Shown here one piece after another: positions 1 through 5,347 of a stretch of DNA of 5,347 nt. The notes under the pieces were generated by a model. It was not told where the DNA came from. It ran no database searches and saw nothing but the letters and a program-made list of their open reading frames with translations. The stretch is from an uncultured Gemmatimonadota bacterium (GTDB taxonomy: Bacteria > Gemmatimonadota > Gemmatimonadetes > Gemmatimonadales > Gemmatimonadaceae): NCBI GenBank assembly GCA_946887155.1, contig CAMPKM010000238.1, positions 1 to 5,347 of the forward strand, read 5' to 3'. Made by a program: the position numbers and the translations under genes. Numbering within the stretch: position 1 is the stretch's first letter; every line of letters starts with the position of its first letter.

Positions 1-1102
1 GGTAGACGAGGCCGGGGCCGACCGGATTCCACTGCAGGTTGCGCTTGCCCGTGTCGGACGCTGACGACGCATTGCCGCGACCGAAACCGCCGCCCGGTGC
101 GTCATCGTCACCAATCTCTCCTTCACGCAGCGGAGTACGTCCCAGCTCAGCGACGACCTTGCCGCTGTTGTCCCACAACTGGTCGATCGAACCGAAGCTG
201 TTCGTGGGAACCCGATAGGAGAACGGTTCCGTCATGACGCTCACGCGGAAGTAATTCCCATCGGGCGACGCATCGACCGACCGGATCATTGCGGGAGCGC
301 CGATCTTTTTCATTGTCCTGGACCGGACGTCGATCTGCGCCAGCTGGCCCGTCGTGTAGTACTTGAGGATGGCCTGGTCGTGCGGATCCTCGAGGAGGCT
401 CCAGTGGACGCGCTGGGGGATCCGTCGTCCTTCGGTCAGCTTCACCTGGGGACCGTCCTCGATGCCATCGGGTCCGTGCGTCGGTGGCGCGCCACGATCA
501 TCGGGCAGCACGACCACGGTGACGGTCTTGCCGTCCGCGCTCCAGTCGACGCCATTTTCCAGCGTCGCGAGCAGCGCGGTGCGCGTGAGCTGTGTCGACT
601 TCCCGGTCGCCACGTCAGCGACGTACACATGCGACGCATCGGAGAAGTTCGCCACGAAGGCCAGCTTCGTTGCATCAGGCGACCAGGTGGGCGACGACAC
701 GGTCGCGCCTTTGGGCACTTCCAGGCTTTTCGTCGCGTTCGTCTTCGGGTCGACGAGCATGAGCGCGGTGCCGGCACGCATGGTCATCGAACGCGCGCGG
801 TTCGCCTTCGTATCTACCGCGAGTCCGGCGAGGTAGATGTGCGGCTTACCGTAGTCCCGGATGTCGCCACGGTCGGGCATCGCGGTTCGAACGAACCATT
901 TCCGGTCCGGGCTCTGCAACGAAAAGGAAATGTCGGTCCGCGGAGCCGTGATGATTCGCTCCACGACGGCCGGCGGCTTTACCCAGCCTTCCTTTCGCAG
1001 CACGTCGTCGGGATTCCACGAGCCCTGACCGTTGGTTGTCGAGTTCTGGGCGCTGGCAACGGAAGCGATGGCCAGAGCGGCGATACTGAGGAGACGGCGC
1101 AT
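1..1102 (-). CDS. Secreted S9-family (S9D, glutamyl endopeptidase-like) serine peptidase, N-terminal part
   Basis: The gene reads leftward from the ATG at 1102-1100 and stays open to the window edge, giving 367 residues. Residues 1-18 look like a signal peptide: MRR, a hydrophobic stretch LLSIAALAIASVA, then ASA|QN as a likely signal peptidase I site, so export is expected. The rest is the beta-propeller half of a prolyl-oligopeptidase-fold enzyme, with blade-like motifs SPDRKWFVR (64-72), WSPDATKLAFV (140-150), WSADGKTVTVVV (187-198) and SPDGNYFRVSV (279-289). The stretches KYYTTGQLAQID (247-258), IGAPAMIRSVDASPDG (267-282) and EPFSYRVP (292-299) resemble plant chloroplast glutamyl endopeptidase, the S9D subgroup. 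A Gly/Asp-rich linker (331-350) precedes RNLQWNP. The catalytic Ser-Asp-His domain is outside the window, so activity cannot be judged; relatives are roughly 800-900 residues long. No Shine-Dalgarno sequence precedes the ATG. It lies 68 bp downstream of ltrA on the same strand. The S9 call is firm; the S9D subgroup is from remembered similarity. Confidence 0.9.
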   Translation of the reverse strand, partial: MRRLLSIAALAIASVASAQNSTTNGQGSWNPDDVLRKEGWVKPPAVVERIITAPRTDISFSLQSPDRKWFVRTAMPDRGDIRDYGKPHIYLAGLAVDTKANRARSMTMRAGTALMLVDPKTNATKSLEVPKGATVSSPTWSPDATKLAFVANFSDASHVYVADVATGKSTQLTRTALLATLENGVDWSADGKTVTVVVLPDDRGAPPTHGPDGIEDGPQVKLTEGRRIPQRVHWSLLEDPHDQAILKYYTTGQLAQIDVRSRTMKKIGAPAMIRSVDASPDGNYFRVSVMTEPFSYRVPTNSFGSIDQLWDNSGKVVAELGRTPLREGEIGDDDAPGGGFGRGNASSASDTGKRNLQWNPVGPGLVY

Positions 1103-1170
1103 AGGAGGTTGGGTGCAATCGTGGCAACGGACCCTGAGCGGGCCAAACTACAACAATTGAATACGCCTCG
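1103..1170 (-). promoter_or_regulatory. Short leader between ltrA and the S9 peptidase gene
   Basis: This 68-bp gap is the only place a dedicated promoter for the peptidase gene could lie outside coding sequence. Read on the minus strand it starts AT-rich (TATTCAATTGTTGTAGTTTGG, split around 1163-1143) and then turns GC-rich. TAGTTT (1150-1145) or TATTCA (1163-1158) could be -10 elements, but neither has a recognisable -35 at 16-18 bp. TAGTTTG also falls one base short of the TAnnTTTG element known from Bacteroidetes. The six bases just before the ATG read CCTCCT, the complement of a Shine-Dalgarno sequence. Either a non-canonical promoter here or read-through from ltrA is possible. Confidence 0.25.
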
Positions 1171-1183
1171 TTACTCGGAGGCG
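1164..1183 (-). terminator. Possible weak stem-loop at the end of ltrA
   Basis: CGCCTC (1164-1169) and GAGGCG (1178-1183) form a perfect 6-bp inverted repeat with an 8-base loop. It spans the ltrA stop codon (TAA at 1173-1171). On the minus strand it is followed by TATTCAATTGTTG, which is AT-rich but not a run of T, so it is not a standard intrinsic terminator. It may attenuate read-through into the peptidase gene, or it may be chance in GC-rich DNA. Confidence 0.2.
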
Positions 1184-2349
1184 CTGGCTTTTCGAGCCTC
1201 GAAGTCATGACGGACCCGGACCGGCTCCGCCAACGCCAATAGCATCATGCCGGCCAACACCGCTGCCAGACTCACCAGTGCCTGGACGTTCGCCAGCGAA
1301 ATCACGGTCGCGGCGGTGGCCAGCGGGATCCATCGGCGGGCCAATGAAATCGGCCGTCCCGCCCGCGCCAGCGCTACGGCCATGCCGCCGGCGAACAACA
1401 GCATGGATGCCGCCAGCAACGAGCGACCCGGCAATCCCAGCAGATCGTGAGGGTGCGTGAGCGCGTGTTCGATCGTAGTCGCAAACGCGACGATGCCAAG
1501 CACCATTGGGAAATGGAGGACGGAATACACATCGCGCGCGAGCGTCGATCGCTCGACGCCTTCGGCGGATTCAAGGGCGTGCTCCAGTTCCTGCTTGCTG
1601 CGCGCGAAGTACGACCACCACATCGTGCCGGCGATGGCGACGCCGAGGACCGCCATCGTCACCTGATCGATGGGCAACTCCCCGTCAGAAAGGCTCAACG
1701 CGGCGACGATGAGGGATTCGCCCAAGGCAATGATGACGAACAGGCCGTGGCGCTCGGAAAAGTGTTCGGGGTGCAGGTTCCATCCTTCGGAGCGGCCCCC
1801 TACCGCCGCCGCGAGCAGATCGAGCCCGATAGCGATCGACCACAGCGCGTATTGGCCCGGGCCGCCGAGGTACGCACCCACGAGTACGGCCACCATGCCA
1901 CCGAGGGAAACGACTGAAAAGCGGCGAACAGCGGCGCGCTGCGACGGATCGGTCCACGCAACCCAGTCGTAGACGAGGAGGCCGAGCACGCGAACGGATA
2001 CGTACGTGCCGGCGAACCACATCGCGTGTCCATGGAAGGCGGAAGGAATCCCCACAGCCAGGAAAAACGCGACGCCCGTTGCAAGCAGCGTCGCCATCTC
2101 AACACGGGGGTGCGTGGTATCGGCGGCGTTGAGTGCCCAGGTGAACTGCGTCCACGCCCACCACACCATCCAGAACACGAGCACTACTTCGCCAACCGCT
2201 CGCCAGGTAACACCGTCGTGCAGCAGTTTCACGACCTGCGTCACGCAGAAGACGAATACCAGGTCGAAGAAAAGCTCGACAAACGTGACTCGTTGATCTT
2301 CCGGTGAGGCGACTTGTGCAATCTGTTGGGAGGGGATTCTTGCCGTCAT
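1171..2349 (-). CDS. ltrA: Low temperature requirement protein A (LtrA) family membrane protein
   Basis: This complete gene encodes 392 residues, a normal length for the LtrA family (Pfam PF06772), named after a Listeria gene needed for growth in the cold. Its biochemical function is not established. The family signatures are clear: VTFVELFFDLVFVF (21-34) in the first membrane segment, HPEHFSERHGLFVIIALGES (193-212), and HFPMVLGIVAFA (279-290) followed by a polar IEHALTHP (293-300). About 11-12 hydrophobic segments fill the protein, for example near 24-41, 51-70, 86-104, 109-128, 145-162, 202-220, 229-248, 276-294, 307-328 and 342-375. The acidic and His residues embedded in these segments are typical of the family. 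The start is well fixed, because an in-frame TGA lies at 2358-2356, only two codons upstream of the ATG. No Shine-Dalgarno sequence is visible. It is divergent from the kinase and lies 68 bp ahead of the S9 peptidase gene. This ltrA is unrelated to the group II intron protein of the same name. Confidence 0.95.
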   Translation of the reverse strand: MTARIPSQQIAQVASPEDQRVTFVELFFDLVFVFCVTQVVKLLHDGVTWRAVGEVVLVFWMVWWAWTQFTWALNAADTTHPRVEMATLLATGVAFFLAVGIPSAFHGHAMWFAGTYVSVRVLGLLVYDWVAWTDPSQRAAVRRFSVVSLGGMVAVLVGAYLGGPGQYALWSIAIGLDLLAAAVGGRSEGWNLHPEHFSERHGLFVIIALGESLIVAALSLSDGELPIDQVTMAVLGVAIAGTMWWSYFARSKQELEHALESAEGVERSTLARDVYSVLHFPMVLGIVAFATTIEHALTHPHDLLGLPGRSLLAASMLLFAGGMAVALARAGRPISLARRWIPLATAATVISLANVQALVSLAAVLAGMMLLALAEPVRVRHDFEARKASASE

Positions 2350-2370
2350 GTGAAGTCACGATCAGGATCG
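2350..2370. promoter_or_regulatory. Two touching short palindromes at the ltrA start, possible operator
   Basis: GTGA-AG-TCAC (2350-2359) and CGATC-AG-GATCG (2359-2370) are back-to-back inverted repeats that share one base, C2359. Both have the same AG centre, and the centres are 10 bp apart, about one helical turn, so a dimeric regulator could contact both on one face of the DNA. The block begins one base upstream of the ltrA ATG and would lie in its 5' untranslated region. Two-base centres are too short for RNA loops, so a DNA-binding role is more plausible than an RNA one. No known regulator is recognised. Confidence 0.25.
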
Positions 2371-2374
2371 GGCG
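2366..2374. repeat. Direct repeat GATCGGGCG, copy 1
   Basis: This 9-bp string recurs exactly at 2459-2467, 93 bp to the right. This copy overlaps the right half of the CGATC-AG-GATCG palindrome near ltrA. Two exact 9-mers in 176 bp is mildly unusual but possible by chance at this GC content. Confidence 0.2.
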
Positions 2375-2458
2375 GAACACGGGCAACGCGCTGCCGAGAC
2401 GATAACCGCCAAGCAGGTCGCGGGGGAAATCGCAGTTCGCCAGGAGGGTGCGTCGAAC

Positions 2459-2467
2459 GATCGGGCG
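2459..2467. repeat. Direct repeat GATCGGGCG, copy 2
   Basis: This is the second exact copy of the 9-mer found at 2366-2374. It directly abuts the -10-like TAAATA (2468-2473), a position where a bound regulator would affect the kinase promoter if that element is real. Confidence 0.2.
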
Positions 2468-2473
2468 TAAATA
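2468..2473 (+). promoter_or_regulatory. Candidate -10 element TAAATA for the kinase gene
   Basis: TAAATA is the best -10-like hexamer in an otherwise GC-rich region. The 16-18 bp spacing upstream gives GGGTGC, AGGGTG or GAGGGT, none close to TTGACA, so a standard sigma-70 promoter is not supported. Transcription from here would start near 2478-2482. That gives a leader of roughly 45 bases to the ATG at 2526, or an almost leaderless message beginning at the in-frame ATG 2478. Confidence 0.25.
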
Positions 2474-2507
2474 GCTCATGGCTGTCTGGCCGCGAGCATT
2501 GCCGGGC

Positions 2508-2525
2508 CGTAAGCTTCGGCTTCCG
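2508..2525 (+). promoter_or_regulatory. cUUCGg-capped hairpin abutting the kinase start codon
   Basis: AAGC (2511-2514) and GCTT (2519-2522) pair around the loop TTCG (2515-2518), giving a C(UUCG)G cap, a very stable RNA tetraloop. After one U-C mismatch (2510/2523), CG (2508-2509) pairs with CG (2524-2525), so the stem ends one base before the ATG at 2526. If that ATG is used, the hairpin sits where the ribosome must land and could lower or gate translation. If the ATG at 2478 is used, the hairpin is coding sequence. The pairing is seen in the sequence; a function is inferred. Confidence 0.35.
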
Positions 2526-5347
2526 ATGGAGATACGCGACCAGCTGCAACGCACACTGGGCTCAGCCTACACCCTCGAGCGGGAACTGGGCGGTGGCGGC
2601 ATGTCGCAGGTTTTTGTTGCCACGGAGACCGCGCTCGGCCGCCGGGTCGTCGTGAAAGTCCTGCCTCCTGATCGCACCGGCGACGTCAACATCGAGCGGT
2701 TCAAGCGCGAAATCCAGGTCGCGGCCAGGCTTCAGCACGCGCACATCGTACCGGTGCTGACAGCGGGGGAAACGAATGGCCTGCCGTACTACACGATGCC
2801 GTTCGTCGACGGCGAGTCACTTCGGGCGCGCCTCGCGCGACAAGGTGCGTTGTCGGCCGCGGAGACCGTCAACATCCTGCGCGATGTAGCGCGCGCACTC
2901 GCGTATGCGCACGATCAAGGCGTCGTCCATCGCGACATCAAGCCGGACAACGTCATGATCGCCGGCGGCAGCGCCGTGGTGACGGATTTCGGCATCGCCA
3001 AGGCGATCAGCGCGTCGCGAACGCACGCGCACGGCGCGACACTCACGCAGGTTGGTACGTCGATCGGCACGCCGGCGTACATGGCGCCCGAACAGGCGGC
3101 GGGGGATCCCACCGCGGATCATCGCGCCGACCTGTACGCGTTCGGTTGCATGGCGTACGAGATGCTGACGGGCCAGCCGCCGTTCGTCGAGAAGTCGGCG
3201 CAACAGCTCCTCGCCGCCCACATGGCGAAGGATCCCGTCCCGATCACCGCGCGCCGCGCGGAAATTTCACCGGCGCTGGCGGCGCTCGTCACGCAGTGTC
3301 TGGCGAAGGATCCCGCGGATCGACCCTCCGCGGCAATGGACGTGGCACGGGTGCTCGATACCACCAGCACCGATTCGTCCGCCGCAGTCCCTCCCCTGCT
3401 CCTGGCTGGACGGGGGATGATGCCGAGGATGTTGATGCTGTACGCCGTCGCGTTCGTGGTGGTCGCCATCGTTGCGAAGGCCGCCGTTTCCACCATCGGA
3501 TTGCCGAACTGGGTCTTCCCCGGCGCGCTCATCGTCATGGCGCTGGGGCTTCCGGCGATCCTGGCGACCGGCTACGTGCAGCGAGTCGTCAGGCGGTCCG
3601 CGGGCATCACGCCGACGAGCGACAGCGCGGCGAGCACGCACGGAACCCTGGCGACCCTGGCGCTCAAGGCCAGCCCGCATGTGTCGTGGCGCAGGACCCA
3701 GATGGGCGGCATTTACGCCGTCAGCGGCTTCGTGTTGCTGGTTGGCGTGTTCATGCTGCTGCGGGCGTTAGGCATCGGGCCGGCCGGCTCACTCCTTGCC
3801 GCCGGCACGTTCGACTCGAAGGAACCGATCCTCGTCACCGACTTCACCGTCACGAATGCGGATACGTCGCTGGGCCGGGTGCTGAGCGCCGCGACCAAGA
3901 CGCAACTCGGCCAGTCGAGAGTCATTACGCTGCTGTCGCCGGAAGGGGTGGCGGAGGCGCTGGCGCGGATGGCGCGTCCCCGCACCAGCGCCATCGATGT
4001 TCCGGTGGCGCGCGAACTCGCCAGCCGGAACGCGATCAAGGCGATCGTCGACGGCAATATCACGGGCGTCGCCGGCGACGGCGGATATATCGTGACACTG
4101 AGGCTTGTCACCGCCGATTCGCTCAAGGAACTGGCCTCGTTCATCGAGACTGCCGCGGACACGCGCGGGTTGATCGATGTCGTCGACAACCTGTCCCGCC
4201 GTTTGCGTGAGCGGATCGGTGAGTCGCTGAAGGACGTCCACTCCGCGCCGTCGCTCGCCCGCGTAACGACGGCTTCGTTCGAAGCGCTTCGCAAGTACAC
4301 CGAGGGCGACCGGGCCGAGATCATCGAGGGAAACCGGGACCGGGCAATCACGTTGTTGCGCGAAGCGACGGCCATGGATTCCACCTTTGCGGAAGCATGG
4401 CGTCGCCTGTACATCGTTATGCGCAACGCACGCAGGCCGCGCGTCATCACCGATTCCGCCATCTCGGCGGCCTGGCGGCATCGGAACCGCACGTCACCGT
4501 CAGAGCGCGCGTTCATCGAAGCCACCTACCTCTCGTCTCTCGGGGAAAATCGTGATCGCGCCAAGGCCGTCGCGGCGTACGAGGAAATGCTGCGACTCGG
4601 CGACTCGGTTCGGGCCGCGAATAACCTCGCGATCCTTCTGACCCAGCGGCGCGAGTTTGCTCGTGCCGAAACGCTGTACCGTGCCAGCGGGCGGCTGAAC
4701 CCGCAACTGGGTCGCATCTCGCAACCCAACCTGATCGAGGCGCTCCTCTACCAGCAGAAGTTCGACGAAGTGGATTCGTTGCTCGCGATCACCAGGCCGC
4801 TTTATCCGCAAAACAGCCTGGTCCGGCGCACGCCCGTGCACTTGCTGTACTTCCGCGGGGACCTTGCCGGTTACCGGCGCGCCGTCGACAGCGTACTGAC
4901 ACAGCCCGACACGATCGAACGCCGATGGGCGAGGCAGCGGCTGGCCGAGTTGGTGTTGCTCGATGGCCGGCTCACCGAGTTCAATCGGATGTGGCAGGAA
5001 CTGCGCGGACTCGACCCGAAGAATCCAGCGCATCGCGTTGCGATGGCCATCGACATTCCGGCGTTCAGCCGTATGGACCTCCTCGATGACCGGGTCGGAC
5101 CCCCACGGGAACTGAACGCGGCCATCGCCGCGGCGAGAGCAGCGATTGCACCCGGCGCCTGGCCCTATTTCGGCATCATCGATCTCTACGCATTGGCTGG
5201 TGATTCCGAGCGCGCCAGGGAATGGCTCAACCGGTACGACGCGGAGGTCGTGGATACGTTGAGACGGCGCGTCGAATCGCCGGACCGGCTGCGCGTCGAG
5301 GGAGAAGTGCTCCTTTCAGAGGGAAAGGCGCTCGAGGGAATCGCGCT
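2526..5347 (+). CDS. Transmembrane PknB-like Ser/Thr protein kinase with TolB/FlgO-like domain and TPR repeats, C terminus cut off
   Basis: 940 residues are present and the frame is open at the right edge. The kinase domain (about 15-277) has every key element: Gly loop LGGGGMSQV (21-29, PknB-like), Lys44 in VVVKVL, helix-C Glu62, HRDIKPDN (135-142, catalytic Asp137), DFG (154-156), a Ser/Thr-rich activation segment, GTPAYMAPE (181-189), DLYAFG (202-207) and Arg266. It should be an active RD-type kinase. Three membrane segments follow (about 301-320, 329-349, 395-413). The Arg-rich 350-394 loop suggests it is cytoplasmic, placing the C-terminal part outside the membrane. Residues 434-565 (ILVTDF onward) resemble the TolB/FlgO-type domain of such proteins, and about 580-930 is helical TPR-like sequence (for example RAANNLAILLTQRREFARAE, 696-715). 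This matches large receptor-like kinases common in Gemmatimonadota, of similar length, so little should be missing. ATG 2526 fits the family's usual N terminus; an in-frame ATG at 2478 would add 16 residues (MAVWPRALPGRKLRLP). No Shine-Dalgarno sequence precedes either. Ligand and substrates are unknown. Confidence 0.95.
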   Translation, partial: MEIRDQLQRTLGSAYTLERELGGGGMSQVFVATETALGRRVVVKVLPPDRTGDVNIERFKREIQVAARLQHAHIVPVLTAGETNGLPYYTMPFVDGESLRARLARQGALSAAETVNILRDVARALAYAHDQGVVHRDIKPDNVMIAGGSAVVTDFGIAKAISASRTHAHGATLTQVGTSIGTPAYMAPEQAAGDPTADHRADLYAFGCMAYEMLTGQPPFVEKSAQQLLAAHMAKDPVPITARRAEISPALAALVTQCLAKDPADRPSAAMDVARVLDTTSTDSSAAVPPLLLAGRGMMPRMLMLYAVAFVVVAIVAKAAVSTIGLPNWVFPGALIVMALGLPAILATGYVQRVVRRSAGITPTSDSAASTHGTLATLALKASPHVSWRRTQMGGIYAVSGFVLLVGVFMLLRALGIGPAGSLLAAGTFDSKEPILVTDFTVTNADTSLGRVLSAATKTQLGQSRVITLLSPEGVAEALARMARPRTSAIDVPVARELASRNAIKAIVDGNITGVAGDGGYIVTLRLVTADSLKELASFIETAADTRGLIDVVDNLSRRLRERIGESLKDVHSAPSLARVTTASFEALRKYTEGDRAEIIEGNRDRAITLLREATAMDSTFAEAWRRLYIVMRNARRPRVITDSAISAAWRHRNRTSPSERAFIEATYLSSLGENRDRAKAVAAYEEMLRLGDSVRAANNLAILLTQRREFARAETLYRASGRLNPQLGRISQPNLIEALLYQQKFDEVDSLLAITRPLYPQNSLVRRTPVHLLYFRGDLAGYRRAVDSVLTQPDTIERRWARQRLAELVLLDGRLTEFNRMWQELRGLDPKNPAHRVAMAIDIPAFSRMDLLDDRVGPPRELNAAIAAARAAIAPGAWPYFGIIDLYALAGDSERAREWLNRYDAEVVDTLRRRVESPDRLRVEGEVLLSEGKALEGIA

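Larger units (their letters stand above)
2350..2525. promoter_or_regulatory. Divergent intergenic region between ltrA and the kinase gene
   Basis: These 176 bp must carry the promoters for both ltrA (leftward) and the kinase (rightward). I find no TTGACA/TATAAT pair on either strand. On the plus strand the best -10-like string is TAAATA at 2468-2473, without a good -35. AGGAGGG at 2442-2448 resembles a Shine-Dalgarno sequence, but no start codon follows at a useful distance. Palindromes, a direct repeat and a hairpin inside this stretch are listed separately. Open frames crossing it have Arg/Pro/Ser-rich, random-looking translations, and I see no small gene here. Confidence 0.5.

Noticed and set aside
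380..1210. Long plus-strand open frame (276 codons) opposite the S9 peptidase gene
   Set aside because: Its translation is Arg/His/Gly-rich and featureless, while the opposite strand gives a signal peptide and clear S9 propeller motifs. It is a shadow of a GC-rich gene.
2442..2474. AGGAGGG followed by a GTG mini-ORF of eight codons ending at TAG 2472-2474
   Set aside because: The purine run overlaps or touches the GTG, so the spacing is wrong for a ribosome-binding site, and the peptide has no attenuator-like feature.
2346..2549. 67-codon minus-strand frame starting with TTG whose stop overlaps the ltrA ATG as ATGA
   Set aside because: The ATGA overlap looks like translational coupling, but the frame begins with TTG inside the kinase coding region, has no ribosome site, and its product is Arg/Pro/Ser-rich and random-looking.
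3223..3315. Exact 15-bp direct repeat TGGCGAAGGATCCCG at 3223-3237 and 3301-3315
   Set aside because: Both copies are in the same frame and encode AKDP in two conserved positions of PknB-like kinases (residues about 234-237 and 260-263). Protein motif plus codon bias explains it.
3146..4210. 354-codon plus-strand open frame inside the kinase gene
   Set aside because: It lies in a different frame from the kinase, whose reading frame has continuous family motifs across the same bases. The alternative translation is Arg/Gly/His-rich with no recognisable domain.
3713..4525. 270-codon minus-strand open frame opposite the kinase
   Set aside because: It is Ser/Arg/Ala-rich, low in recognisable structure and fully antisense to the conserved kinase C-terminal region, as expected of a shadow frame.

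Overview
This GC-rich window holds three protein-coding genes and two short intergenic regions. No RNA genes, mobile elements or CRISPR arrays are visible. The best guess for the source is a member of the Gemmatimonadota. The main reason is the kinase: a PknB-like Ser/Thr kinase followed by three membrane segments, a TolB/FlgO-like domain and TPR repeats, an architecture that is abundant in that phylum. A secreted S9 peptidase of the glutamyl-endopeptidase type and the lack of Shine-Dalgarno sequences fit as well. This assignment rests on recalled family resemblance, not on a database search.

Layout. Positions 1-1102 (minus strand) encode the N-terminal 367 residues of a secreted S9-family peptidase; its catalytic half lies beyond the left edge. 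After a 68-bp gap, 1171-2349 (minus) is a complete 392-residue LtrA-family membrane protein. A 176-bp divergent region (2350-2525) follows. It holds two touching short palindromes next to the ltrA start, a 9-bp direct repeat, a weak -10-like TAAATA and a cUUCGg hairpin that ends one base before the assigned kinase ATG. From 2526 to the right edge (plus) runs the receptor-like Ser/Thr kinase, with 940 residues present and the C terminus cut off.

How the genes relate. ltrA and the peptidase gene share a strand and are close enough to be co-transcribed, but nothing in their products indicates a shared pathway. The kinase is transcribed divergently and could share control sequences with ltrA. The kinase probably has a cytoplasmic catalytic domain and an extracytoplasmic TPR region, so it looks like a membrane signalling receptor with an unknown signal and unknown targets.

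I see no convincing undescribed multi-gene system. The parts most worth a second look are the kinase start region (hairpin, alternative ATG at 2478, possible leaderless transcript) and the paired palindromes at the ltrA start.
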